Positions 1 to 7,508 are shown, numbered from the stretch's first letter. The stretch is DNA of 8,965 bases from an uncultured Paracoccaceae bacterium (GCA_913054485.1 CAJXHQ010000086.1:1-8965), one strand, 5' to 3'. The notes: generated from the letters alone by a model not told the origin. Made by a program: numbers and translations.

Positions 1-1542
1 CAGGGGATTTTGTGACAAGATCGCAAAATCCGCGACCTTGCCCGGCTCGATGGAGCCGCGGCTGCCCTCTTTAAAGACCTGCCAGGCGGCATCAATGGTT
101 TGGGCCCGCAGGGCCGACAGCGCGGAGATCTTCTGCGCTTCCCCCAAAGTCCGCCCGCTGCTGGTCAGCCGGTTCACCGCGCAATGGGCCAGGTGCAGCG
201 GCCGGGTCGGCGTCACCGAGGCATCATTGTGCAGCGTATAGCGCACGCCAAAATGTTCCGCCGAGGCCGCCGGAGATATCCGCTCGGCGCGCTCAGGGCC
301 AAGGAAAGTGTCATAATGCCGGTCCCCCCAGAAATGCACATGCGCGGAGAAGAAGCTGACCGTGATGCCCAGCGCCGCCATCCGCTGCAGCTGACTGTCG
401 CGCAGGATCTGGCCGTGAATGATTGTATGGCGGTGGTCCGCGCGCGGGGTTTCCGTCATGGCACCGGCCACAGCGCTGATGAACATGTCCGCCCCTGCGT
501 CACCGTTGCAATGGCAGTGGATCTGGAACCCCATCCCATGCAGCTTCCGCACCTGGAAATCCAGCGCTGCCTGCGTCGTATAGGGCGTGCCGCAGGGGTT
601 CCCGGGATCCGCCGGATCCAGGTAGGGGGCGCTGAGATAGGCGGTCTGCAGCTGGAACGCCCCGTCGGTGAAGAGCTTCCGCGCGCCCAGTGTGAAATGC
701 GGGTTGCCCGGCCAGTCCAGCGCCTCCGGGCCTTCGCTCAGCCCCGGCTCCAGCTCTCCCACCGGCAGGATCTCCAGGTCGATCCCCGGATCAGTCTCTG
801 CTGGCAGGCTGGCAAAATGCTCCAGCAGCTCGCGCGAGGCCCAGGCGTTCTGGGCAAAGGTCACCCCGTGCTCCAGGTATTCGTCGCGGCAGGCCGCAAA
901 ACCCTGCCAGAAACGCTCGCGGTCGATGAGGAAATCAGTGTCGCCCATCTCCTCCATCGCGGCGATGCCCTCAATCAGCCCGGTAAGCGTGCCGGTCTCC
1001 GGATCGCGCCCGTAGCGCCCGCCAAGGGGGTCAGGCGTATTGCGGTCCACGCCGCGCAGCTTCAGCGCTGCAGAGTTTGCCGCACCATTGTGGCCCGAGG
1101 CGTGGATGACCCAGACCGGATGCTCGCTGCTGACTGCGTCCAGCTCGGCCCGCGTTGGCATGCGCCGCTCGGCAATGGCGGTATTGTCAAACAGAACGCC
1201 CATGACCCACTCGCCCGCAGGCGTCGCCTGCGCCCGGGCCCGCAACCGGTCCAGGGCCGTGGTGATATCCATGCAATCCCCCCGCGGCGGCGAGGCAAGA
1301 TCGACACGGTACAGGCGGATGAAGCCCGGATCGGGGAAATGCCCGTGGGGATCGATGAAGGCCGGGATCAGGGTGCGGCCTTTCAGGTCACGCTCTGCCG
1401 CGCCGGCAGGCATCGCCGCGCGCAAGACCGCCTCCGTTCCCGCCGCAAGAATCTTGCTGCCGGCGGTCAGAACCGCTTCGGGTGCGGAGTTGTCATCGTC
1501 CATCGTCAGGATGGGGCCGTTGAAATAGAGCGTTGCTGTCAT
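1..1542 (-). CDS. YtcJ/NfdA-type metal-dependent amidohydrolase, 3' end cut off by window edge
   Basis: A frame open from an ATG at 1540-1542 to the window edge gives 514 residues without a stop. It matches the Amidohydro_3/COG1574 group (YtcJ; N-substituted formamide deformylase NfdA), metal-dependent TIM-barrel hydrolases acting on amide-like C-N bonds in the cytoplasm. Visible landmarks are an N-terminal beta segment (LYFNGPILTMD, 6-16), the HxH metal motif in DPHGHF (64-69), the KLFTDG block (289-294, whose Lys is the usual carboxylated bridging ligand), IHCHCNGD (341-348), HGQ (376-378), LHNDASVTP (437-445), and the C-terminal GSIEPGKVADFAIL (496-509). Family members are usually about 540 residues, so roughly 25-40 are missing. 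There is no signal peptide. It lies 57 bp after the last ABC gene, same strand, and is probably the final operon gene. The ribosome site is weak (only GGCAGACAG precedes the ATG). Family is confident; substrate is unknown. Confidence 0.88.
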   Translation of the reverse strand, partial: MTATLYFNGPILTMDDDNSAPEAVLTAGSKILAAGTEAVLRAAMPAGAAERDLKGRTLIPAFIDPHGHFPDPGFIRLYRVDLASPPRGDCMDITTALDRLRARAQATPAGEWVMGVLFDNTAIAERRMPTRAELDAVSSEHPVWVIHASGHNGAANSAALKLRGVDRNTPDPLGGRYGRDPETGTLTGLIEGIAAMEEMGDTDFLIDRERFWQGFAACRDEYLEHGVTFAQNAWASRELLEHFASLPAETDPGIDLEILPVGELEPGLSEGPEALDWPGNPHFTLGARKLFTDGAFQLQTAYLSAPYLDPADPGNPCGTPYTTQAALDFQVRKLHGMGFQIHCHCNGDAGADMFISAVAGAMTETPRADHRHTIIHGQILRDSQLQRMAALGITVSFFSAHVHFWGDRHYDTFLGPERAERISPAASAEHFGVRYTLHNDASVTPTRPLHLAHCAVNRLTSSGRTLGEAQKISALSALRAQTIDAAWQVFKEGSRGSIEPGKVADFAILSQNPL

Positions 1543-1567
1543 CTGTCTGCCGGATCAGGAGCGGCGG

Positions 1568-1579
1568 CTGCGGCCGCAG
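1568..1579. repeat. 12-bp perfect palindrome in the ATPase-amidohydrolase gap
   Basis: CTGCGGCCGCAG is a perfect palindrome in the middle of the 57-bp gap between the second ATPase gene and the amidohydrolase gene. It has no U-run after it on either strand, so it is not an obvious terminator. It is the only notable structure in the longest gap after the first permease and may simply reflect high GC content. Confidence 0.35.
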
Positions 1580-1599
1580 GGTTGAAAACGCAGGCGGGG

Positions 1600-2538
1600 T
1601 CAGGCCGCCTGCTCGGATTTCAGTGGTGCCAGGCAGCGCAGGCCCCGGCCGCCTTCGGTTTCCCATTGCGGCGTCCGGGTGCAGCCCTGCTGCGCAAAGG
1701 GGCAGCGTTCGCGGAATTCACAGCCCGCGGGGCGGTTCAGCAGGCTGGGCGGTTCCCCCCTGAGGGCAATGCGCACCAGCCTTGCGTCCGGGTCCGGTTC
1801 CGGGTTCGCCGACAAAAGGCAGCGTGTATAGGGGTGGCGCGGGTCGGCGAAGATGTCCTCCGTCGTGCCCTCTTCGTCCAGGCGGCCCAGGTACATGATC
1901 CCCATCCTGTCCGCCACATGGCGCACCACATTGAGATTATGGGTGATGATCACCATCGCCAGCCCCAGCCGCTCACGCAGGTCATTGAGCAGGTTCAGCA
2001 ACTCACCCTGGACCGAAACATCAAGCCCGGCCGTGGGCTCATCTGCAAGGATCAGCTTCGGCTCCAGCGCCAGCGCGCGGGCCACTCCGACACGGCGGGC
2101 CTGTCCGCCCGACAGCTGGTAAGGGTAGCGGGAGGCAAAATGCGCGGGCAGGTTCACCATCTCCAGCAGCCGCTTGGCCTCGGCCTGCAGATCCCGGTCC
2201 TTCATGCCCTGAATACGGTAGGGTTCGGTCACCAGGCTGCCGATGGTGAGGCGCGGCGACAGCGAGCCGACCGGGTCCTGGAACATCATCGCAATGTCTT
2301 TGCGCAGGGGCCGCAACCGGCGTTCGGGCAAGCCGCGGATCTCCCGGCCGTTGAAACGGACCGAGCCTTCCTGCGCGGGCGCAAGCCCGGCAATGGCGCG
2401 GATAACGGTGGTCTTGCCCGAGCCGCTTTCGCCGACCAGCGCATAGGTTTCGCCCGCCGCGACCTCGAAATCCACACCCGCCAGGACGTTAACCGCCCCA
2501 TAGCTGGTTTGCAGCCCTTTGACAGCAAGCAGGCTCAT
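1600..2538 (-). CDS. Dpp/Opp-family ABC transporter ATPase (DppF/OppF-type)
   Basis: This 312-residue protein is one of two nucleotide-binding subunits that power the importer at the inner face of the membrane. Visible motifs are Walker A GESGSGKTT (36-44), Q-loop Gln87 in MMFQDP, signature LSGGQ (142-146), Walker B LILADE (162-167), D-loop GLD (171-173) and switch His200 in IITHN. The C-terminal oligopeptide-ABC extension follows, with DPRHPYTR (232-239) and four cysteines (273, 279, 286, 302) in the spacing typical of these subunits. Length is normal for the family. The signature continues as ARRVGVARAL rather than the more common RQRIGIARAL, a mild variation. Its ATG overlaps the TGA of the upstream ATPase by four bases (ATGA), implying coupled translation, and GGAGG sits seven bases before the start (2546-2550). 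Pairs with the ATPase at 2535-3515. Confidence 0.95.
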   Translation of the reverse strand: MSLLAVKGLQTSYGAVNVLAGVDFEVAAGETYALVGESGSGKTTVIRAIAGLAPAQEGSVRFNGREIRGLPERRLRPLRKDIAMMFQDPVGSLSPRLTIGSLVTEPYRIQGMKDRDLQAEAKRLLEMVNLPAHFASRYPYQLSGGQARRVGVARALALEPKLILADEPTAGLDVSVQGELLNLLNDLRERLGLAMVIITHNLNVVRHVADRMGIMYLGRLDEEGTTEDIFADPRHPYTRCLLSANPEPDPDARLVRIALRGEPPSLLNRPAGCEFRERCPFAQQGCTRTPQWETEGGRGLRCLAPLKSEQAA

Positions 2539-3515
2539 GCCGGTACCTCCCCATGATTCAGCCAGCAGGCTGCGTGGTGGGCCTCTTCGAGTTTAGAAAG
2601 CGGCGGCACCTGGGCCGCGCAGTGCGGCATGGCCTGGGTGCAGCGGTCGCGGAAGACGCAGCCCTGCGGCAGCGCGGCAAGATCCGGCACCTCGCCGGGG
2701 ATGGTGGGCAGCACGCGGGCGCGGGTCTTAATATGGCCCGGGTCGCAGTCGATCAGGCGGCGGGTGTAGGGGTGTTTGGGATTGTGGAAGATCTCGCGCA
2801 CTTCGCCGCTTTCCACCACCGCACCGGCATACATCACAACCACCCGGTCGCAGAGTTCCGCAATAACGCCGAGGTGGTGCGAGATGAACAGCACGGCGCA
2901 GTTCATCTCGCGCTGCAGTTCTTGCAAGCGTTCGATAATCTGCACCTCCAGTGTGGCATCAAGCGCCGTGGTAGGTTCATCCGCAATCAAAAGGTCCGGC
3001 TCGGACATCAGCGCCATTGCGATGGCGATGCGCTGGCGCATACCGCCGGAGAACTCATGCGGGTATTGCTTCAGCCGCGCCTCCGGATCAGGGATCCCCA
3101 ATGCGCCCAGCATTCGCGCCGCACGGGCCAGCTTTTCGGCCTTGGGGCTGCGCGACCGGTGCTGAATATCCAGCATCTGCCGGCCGATGGTCAGCACCGG
3201 GTTGTGGGTCTGCATCGGGTCCTGAAAGACGATGGACATATCCGCCCCGCGCAGGTCCCGCATCTGCTTCTCGGAGGCCGCAAGCAGATTTCGCCCCTTG
3301 AAGCGGATCTCACCCTCGCGGAAGCGGGTATTGGGCGCGGTCAGCCGCAGGATCGAGGATATCAGGGTGGATTTACCGCAGCCCGACTCGCCTACGATGC
3401 CGACAATCTCACCCTTTTTCACATCGAAGGAGATATCGCGCAGCGCCTTCAGATCGCCCCGCGATGTTTCGTAATCGACGCTGAGGCAGTCGAGTTCCAA
3501 CAGGGTATCGCTCAT
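2535..3515 (-). CDS. Dpp/Opp-family ABC transporter ATPase (DppD/OppD-type)
   Basis: This 326-residue protein is the other nucleotide-binding subunit, which dimerises with the product of 1600-2538. Visible motifs are Walker A GESGCGKST (42-50), Q-loop Gln98 in IVFQDP, signature FSGGMRQR (155-162), Walker B LLIADE (175-180), D-loop ALD (184-186) and switch His213 in FISHH. The C-terminal oligopeptide-ABC region has NPKHPYTR (245-252), TIPGEVPDL (271-279) and cysteines 286, 292, 299 and 317. Cys46 in Walker A is normal in DppD/OppD-type subunits. The start ATG (3513-3515) overlaps the permease stop TGA at 3512-3514 (ATGA) and is preceded by GAGGAA (3522-3527), so translation is probably coupled. 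The motif set and length are complete, with no sign of damage. Confidence 0.95.
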   Translation of the reverse strand: MSDTLLELDCLSVDYETSRGDLKALRDISFDVKKGEIVGIVGESGCGKSTLISSILRLTAPNTRFREGEIRFKGRNLLAASEKQMRDLRGADMSIVFQDPMQTHNPVLTIGRQMLDIQHRSRSPKAEKLARAARMLGALGIPDPEARLKQYPHEFSGGMRQRIAIAMALMSEPDLLIADEPTTALDATLEVQIIERLQELQREMNCAVLFISHHLGVIAELCDRVVVMYAGAVVESGEVREIFHNPKHPYTRRLIDCDPGHIKTRARVLPTIPGEVPDLAALPQGCVFRDRCTQAMPHCAAQVPPLSKLEEAHHAACWLNHGEVPA

Positions 3516-4393
3516 CGCTGTTTCCTCAGTTTCGGGTCGACCACGTCGCGTAAGGACTCGCCCAGGAAGGTGAAGCCAAGGGTCGCCACGATGATCGGCA
3601 GCCCGCCGCCCACCACCAGCCAGGGGGTCTGGCGGATCAATGAGTATCCGTCTTTCAAGAGCGCGCCCCAGCTTGGCGTCGGGGGTTTCACGCCAAGGCC
3701 CAGAAAAGACAGCCCGGCCTCCAGCGCGATAACCGTCGGGATGTCCATCGCCGCCAGCACCGCCAGCACGCCGATGATATTGGGCAGCATGTGAACGCCA
3801 AGGATACGCGCCATGCTGGCCCCCATGGAGCGTTCGGCGAGGATGAACTCGGAGTTCTGCAAGGTCAGCGTCTGGGTCCGCGCCACACGGCCATAGGTAG
3901 GGATCGAGGTCGCCATGACCACCAAGACCACAGTTTGCAGGCTCGGCCCCACCAGCGCCACCACGGCCAGGGCAAACATCACCGTCGGAAAAGAACGGAT
4001 GGTATCAAAAAGCAGCATCAAGAAATTGTCGAGCCATCTCGGCCCGTAGCCGGCAATCATGCCCAGCGTGAGGCCAATGGCCATGGCACCGAAGACGGCG
4101 GGAAGCGCCACTTTCAGCGCCACCTGCCCGCCCATGATGACGCGGGAGAACGTATCGCGGCCCAGCTGGTCAGTGCCGAGGAGATGGCTCGTCGACGGGC
4201 CTTGCAGCCGGTCTTTGATGTTCATGGCCACCGGATCGTAAGGCACGATCCAGATGGCGAAAATGGCGCAGAACACAATGGTTCCGACAATCACCAGCCC
4301 CATCAGCCCCAAAGGATCGCGGGCCACGCCAGTGAGGATCTGCCCCAGTTCCGAGCGAGTTTTTTTCTGCAGTTCAACGGTCATATCAGCCAT
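3512..4393 (-). CDS. Dpp/Opp-family ABC transporter permease (DppC/OppC-type)
   Basis: A 293-residue inner-membrane permease half (residues counted from the ATG at 4391-4393). It has a short cytoplasmic N-terminus, a first membrane helix at about 30-50, then the OppC landmark HLLGTDQLGRD (70-80). Further hydrophobic segments lie at about 92-116, 122-149, 152-166, 206-226 and 258-277. The EAA loop that docks on the ATPases is at 182-206 (AERSMGASMARILG, then HMLPN), and LSFLGLGVKPPTPSWG (228-243) is the conserved C-terminal signature. An upstream in-frame GTG at 4406-4408 would add five residues and overlap the previous stop. I prefer the ATG because GGAGG (4399-4403) lies five bases before it, an ideal ribosome site. 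The end overlaps the next ATPase start by four bases. Forms the channel with the permease at 4405-5343. Confidence 0.94.
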   Translation of the reverse strand: MADMTVELQKKTRSELGQILTGVARDPLGLMGLVIVGTIVFCAIFAIWIVPYDPVAMNIKDRLQGPSTSHLLGTDQLGRDTFSRVIMGGQVALKVALPAVFGAMAIGLTLGMIAGYGPRWLDNFLMLLFDTIRSFPTVMFALAVVALVGPSLQTVVLVVMATSIPTYGRVARTQTLTLQNSEFILAERSMGASMARILGVHMLPNIIGVLAVLAAMDIPTVIALEAGLSFLGLGVKPPTPSWGALLKDGYSLIRQTPWLVVGGGLPIIVATLGFTFLGESLRDVVDPKLRKQR

Positions 4394-4398
4394 GGTTG

Positions 4399-4403
4399 CC
4401 TCC
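4399..4403 (-). promoter_or_regulatory. Ribosome binding site deciding the DppC-type permease start
   Basis: GGAGG on the minus strand, five bases before the ATG at 4391-4393. It sits inside the five codons that a GTG start at 4406-4408 would translate, so the ATG is the better start. The GTG option would give a 4-base GTGA overlap with the upstream stop and has only a GC-rich, poorly matching stretch in front of it. Confidence 0.6.
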
Positions 4404-4404
4404 G

Positions 4405-5343
4405 TCACCGTGCCGCCCGCGCGCGCGGGTCCAGCCAGGCATTGATCAGGTCCGCCAGCGCGGTGGAGATCACAAAAAGCCCGGTGGAGATCAGTACAGA
4501 TCCCATCACGATCGGGTAATTGCGGGTGGTAATGCTGTCGATCACCAGCTTGCCGAGACCGGGCCGGGCAAAGACGATCTCGGCAAAGACGGCCGAGGAC
4601 AGCAGGAACCCCATGCCAACACCGATCACCGTGACCACCGGCAGGATGGCGATGCGCAGGGCATAGATCAGTACAATACGCCGCTCTGAAAGGCCAAAGG
4701 CGCGCGCAGTGCGTACATGGCTCTCGCCCATCACCTCCAGCATCGAGGCGCGCACCAGCCGGGCGATATAGCCCACCCAGGAAAGGCCGATGGCAAAGGC
4801 AGGCAGCACCAGATGGTTGAGCCGGTCCCAGAAGCCTTCACCTGCGCCAATTGCAGGGAACCACTGCAGATGCACCGCAAAGATCAGCAGCGACAAGAGC
4901 GCCACCACAAAGGCCGGGGCGGCCACAAAACTGACGGAAACGGCGGCCGCAGCGCGGTCGATCGCGGTGTTGGGATGGGCCGCAGCATAGGCCCCCAGCG
5001 CAATACCAAGGCTTGCCGACCAGGTTATGGACGCAAAGATCAGCCACAGCGTATGCGGCAGCTGCTGGAACACGATGGTGGTCACCGAGCGGCCGGAGAA
5101 GACATCGATACCCAGATCGCCCTGCAGCATATTGCCGTAGAAAATCATCAGCTGTTTGATGATCGGCTGATCCAGCGCCAGCTCCGCAGTCAGACGGGCC
5201 TGCAACTCGGGCGTGGCGCGTGGGCCAAGCATGATTTGAACCGGGTCCCCGGGAACAGCGCGGATCATCAGGAACATGACCGTCACAGCCACGAACAGGA
5301 TCAGCAGCGCCAGACCGAAGCGGCGGGCAGCATAAAAAAACAT
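4405..5343 (-). CDS. Dpp/Opp-family ABC transporter permease (DppB/OppB-type)
   Basis: A 312-residue inner-membrane permease, the first of the two channel subunits. Membrane segments are visible at about 8-28, 99-122, 131-158, 177-198, 231-256 and 277-300, the usual six-helix DppB plan with a large periplasmic region after helix 1. Landmarks include PGDPVQIMLG (31-40), GDLGIDVFSGRSV (75-87), the EAA loop at 210-236 (ARAFGLSERRIVLIYALR), and FARPGLGKLVIDS followed by RNYPIV (258-279), the conserved C-terminal signature. The ATG is at 5341-5343 with an AAGGA-like site about nine bases before it. The gene follows the binding-protein gene after 82 bases that contain a hairpin, so its expression is likely lower than that of the binding protein. 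Intact and typical in length. Confidence 0.95.
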   Translation of the reverse strand: MFFYAARRFGLALLILFVAVTVMFLMIRAVPGDPVQIMLGPRATPELQARLTAELALDQPIIKQLMIFYGNMLQGDLGIDVFSGRSVTTIVFQQLPHTLWLIFASITWSASLGIALGAYAAAHPNTAIDRAAAAVSVSFVAAPAFVVALLSLLIFAVHLQWFPAIGAGEGFWDRLNHLVLPAFAIGLSWVGYIARLVRASMLEVMGESHVRTARAFGLSERRIVLIYALRIAILPVVTVIGVGMGFLLSSAVFAEIVFARPGLGKLVIDSITTRNYPIVMGSVLISTGLFVISTALADLINAWLDPRARAAR

Positions 5344-5375
5344 TGTGCGGGGTCCTTCCGCTGCGTCTGAAAAGG

Positions 5376-5405
5376 GGCACGGCTGCCGCTTGAGCCAGCC
5401 GTGCC
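5376..5405 (-). terminator. Intercistronic hairpin between binding protein and first permease
   Basis: A perfect 10-bp inverted repeat, GGCACGGCTG (5376-5385) and CAGCCGTGCC (5396-5405), flanks a 10-base loop. Read in the operon direction the stem is followed by CCTTTT (5370-5375), a weak U-run. The position, between a binding-protein gene and its permease genes, fits the known role of such hairpins in ABC operons: partial termination, or protection of the upstream message so the binding protein is made in excess. A second overlapping hairpin, CCAGGC (5404-5409) with GCCTGG (5413-5418), shares two bases with it, so the two are partly exclusive. Whether it terminates or only stabilises RNA cannot be told from sequence. 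Confidence 0.65.
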
Positions 5406-5425
5406 AGGCAAGGCCTGGAGGGGAT

Positions 5426-6988
5426 TTAGGCCTTACCGAAGTACCGCAGCAGAGCCTGCCCGTCAGGCCGCAGTGCAGGGAGCACAGCTGCCGAATGCAC
5501 CACGGGTGTCGCTCCGTGGGTCAGGAACCGGTATGCGCCGCTTTCTTCCATCAGGTCCTGCGCCTTTTGATACATGGCGTCACGCTTGGCCAGGTCGCTT
5601 TCCTTGAAAGCCGCTTGGTGGATCTGGTCGAACTCTGCATTGCTGTGCTGTTCCCAATTCCAGTGCCCGACCTGCTCGGTGGTGAACCAGGAGGTTGCAT
5701 AATAGGGATCCGGGGTCATCGAATAGCGGTTCAGCACCAGCTGCAGATCTTCGTTGTCCGCGCTGGCCCAGAACGCGCCGGATTCCAGAACGTTGATTTC
5801 AACCGTGATACCGATTTGCGACAGCGTTGCCTGAATGACTTGCGCCGCAGTGGTGAAGGTGGTTTTGTTCAGCGTGTCCAGCTTGAGCGTCACATTGGCT
5901 TCACCGGATTCCGCCAGCAGCGCCGCAGCTTTCTCAAAGTCCGCAGCAGGCGGCACCAGGGATTTTGCCCGGTTGCCGATCAGCCCCGGCGCAATGATAC
6001 CCGTCGATGGCTGTGCGGCACCGTAATAGGCCGCCTCCATGATCGAGGGCACGTCAATCGCATGCTGGATCGCCTGGCGCAGCTTCTTGTTCTGCAGCTT
6101 GGGGTGATCCAGGTTCATACCCAGCCAGGTGTAATAAAGCGACGGGTATTCCAGCAGGGTGCCGCCGTTGGGCACGCTGTCGCGGTAGCGTGCGACCGAA
6201 CCCACAGCGACGCGGGTGAAGTCCAGCTCGCCCGCCTCAAAGGCGATCTCAGCGGTGTTCTCGTCATCGATAGGGTAGACTTCGATGGTGTCCCAGGCCG
6301 GGGTGTCGCCCTTCCAGTCCGGGTTGCGCTTCAGCACGGTCTTTTCCTTGGGCGACCAGCTGTCGCGCAGATAGGGGCCGCTTTCGGCAACCGGATCCGC
6401 GCCGATGCGCCCGCCTGCGGCTTCAACCGCCGCCTTGGAGACGATATTGCCGGTGATATAGGGCAGCGCGATGCTCCACAGAGGCGCAAAGGGCTCTTTC
6501 AGCACGATGGTGCCCTCGCGCTCGCCGGTGACCTCCACATGGCTCAGCGGGCCCATGTCGGGCTTATTGGGGCTTTCGGTGGCCTCCGCCACGATCCGCT
6601 CGAAGCTGAACTTCACGTCATCCGCGGTCATCGCACCGAACCCGTTGGTGAATCCGATGTCGTCGCGCAGGGCAAATTTCAAATGGGTCGGGCTGGCCTG
6701 TTCGATCATCGCCGCCGCGTCCAGCTGCCAGTCCCATTCCTTGCCGGGCTTATACTGAATCAGCTTGTTGTAGATGGAGGCATGGACCTCTTCCTCGACA
6801 ACGCCGACGCTATGCGCTGGGTCCATGTTCTGCGCATCACCGTAAGTGCGCACGCGCAGTACACCGTCTGCGGCCGCAAAAGCCCGGCTTCCCATGCCTG
6901 CAGGCAGCGCCGCAGCAGCGCCCAGCGCGGTGGCGCCCTTCAGGAATTTACGGCGGCCTACCGCCGCCCTGGTCCATTCGATCTTCAT
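5426..6988 (-). CDS. Family-5 extracellular solute-binding protein with Tat signal (DppA/OppA-type)
   Basis: A 520-residue periplasmic receptor that captures the solute and delivers it to the permeases. The N-terminus is a textbook twin-arginine signal: GRRKFLKG (11-18), a hydrophobic Ala/Leu stretch (19-30), and a likely cleavage after AFA at residue 38, leaving AADGVLRVRT. The mature chain has the SBP_bac_5 pattern, including NMDPAHS (54-60), a conserved YNKLIQY segment (73-79), and LKFALRDDI with TADDVKFSFERI (103-132). Length is normal for the family. It has no lipobox cysteine, so it should be soluble rather than lipid-anchored. The ATG at 6986-6988 follows GGAGG with five bases between (6994-6998), a strong site suited to high expression. 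It is the first gene of the operon. The ligand is not predictable; family members bind peptides, opines, sugars, nickel complexes and others. Confidence 0.95.
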   Translation of the reverse strand: MKIEWTRAAVGRRKFLKGATALGAAAALPAGMGSRAFAAADGVLRVRTYGDAQNMDPAHSVGVVEEEVHASIYNKLIQYKPGKEWDWQLDAAAMIEQASPTHLKFALRDDIGFTNGFGAMTADDVKFSFERIVAEATESPNKPDMGPLSHVEVTGEREGTIVLKEPFAPLWSIALPYITGNIVSKAAVEAAGGRIGADPVAESGPYLRDSWSPKEKTVLKRNPDWKGDTPAWDTIEVYPIDDENTAEIAFEAGELDFTRVAVGSVARYRDSVPNGGTLLEYPSLYYTWLGMNLDHPKLQNKKLRQAIQHAIDVPSIMEAAYYGAAQPSTGIIAPGLIGNRAKSLVPPAADFEKAAALLAESGEANVTLKLDTLNKTTFTTAAQVIQATLSQIGITVEINVLESGAFWASADNEDLQLVLNRYSMTPDPYYATSWFTTEQVGHWNWEQHSNAEFDQIHQAAFKESDLAKRDAMYQKAQDLMEESGAYRFLTHGATPVVHSAAVLPALRPDGQALLRYFGKA

Positions 6989-7180
6989 GGTATCCTCCGT
7001 AGAAACAGATCATTTTCTGGCAGCCGCCCAAGCCCTCTTCCCGGGGCCCGGTTCGGCGCCTTGCCGGACGCATCCGCAGGCGCGGACACGGTGCTTAAGA
7101 TTTCCGCCGGACCGCGGGACGGACCGCAATGGCCTGGGGCCTGCCTGCGCCGTCAGGTCGGCCGGTAATGCCCTCTCCGG

Positions 7181-7234
7181 CTCAAGATTGGGCTTGCAGG
7201 ATTGCCGGAAAATTGCACTCAAGAAAGAATTGCA
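7181..7234. repeat. Three TTGCA elements with a partly duplicated CTCAAGA block
   Basis: TTGCA occurs at 7194-7198, 7213-7217 and 7230-7234, with start-to-start spacing of 19 and 17 bp. The last two are part of identical AATTGCA heptamers (7211-7217 and 7228-7234). The first and third TTGCA are each preceded by CTCAAGA (7181-7187 and 7218-7224), 6 and 5 bases upstream. The array sits about 200 bp before the binding-protein start, in the AT-rich zone where the operon promoter is expected. It could be an activator or repressor site; chance is possible given the short units. Confidence 0.35.
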
Positions 7235-7451
7235 AAACAAACTCTTCTCCCTCAGTGCGATATTCTCTTCTTCGAAACAGCCCTGGACCCATCCAAGACC
7301 AGCCTTTCCGCTCCTCCAATCTCAGACCCATTACTCCGGCTCCCGGATCTCCCTCCTGTCGTTGCACCCTCCTGCCGGTCTGGCTGCGGCGGCCCGCCAG
7401 CGGTCATGTACAGCTCCAGCCTCTGCAAAAGAAAAAAGACCGGTTTATGAA

Positions 7452-7481
7452 TTGGTAAAACTGTGCAAACTGAAGCATACT
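7452..7481 (+). promoter_or_regulatory. Possible promoter of the XRE regulator gene
   Basis: TTGGTA (7452-7457) and CATACT (7476-7481) are separated by 18 bases and match the vegetative -35 and -10 consensus at four of six positions each. The -10 element runs into the first arm of the inverted repeat that starts at 7481, so a protein bound there would overlap the transcription start. The match is modest and alphaproteobacterial promoters are variable. Confidence 0.3.
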
Positions 7482-7508
7482 GACGCGAAATGACTTGAAC
7501 TCGCGTCA
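7481..7508. promoter_or_regulatory. Inverted repeat TGACGCG-N14-CGCGTCA, candidate operator
   Basis: Perfect 7-bp arms at 7481-7487 and 7502-7508 are separated by 14 bp, so arm centres are 21 bp apart, about two helical turns, on one face of the DNA. This geometry suits a dimeric helix-turn-helix protein. The site lies 22 bp before the regulator ATG at 7531. Two more palindromes follow at once: TTCGCGAA (7510-7517) and TGACGTCA (7524-7531), the last touching the start codon. The arrangement suggests autoregulation by the product of 7531-8313. Binding by that protein is inference. Confidence 0.5.

Noticed and set aside
100..2556. Plus-strand 818-codon open frame across the amidohydrolase and an ATPase gene
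   Set aside because: It is the antisense of two genes with full family motifs. Its translation is rich in Arg, Gln, His and Ala with no recognisable domain, as expected from GC-rich antisense frames.
2553..3794. Plus-strand 413-codon open frame
   Set aside because: Antisense shadow of the DppD-type ATPase and the permease; low-complexity composition and no family resemblance.
7109..7127. Direct repeat GGACCGC (7109-7115 and 7121-7127) in the operon leader
   Set aside because: Short and GC-rich, in a GC-rich leader with no other repeat structure; chance is likely.
5345..7168. Plus-strand 607-codon open frame
   Set aside because: Antisense to the binding-protein gene, which has a signal peptide, a strong ribosome site and family motifs.
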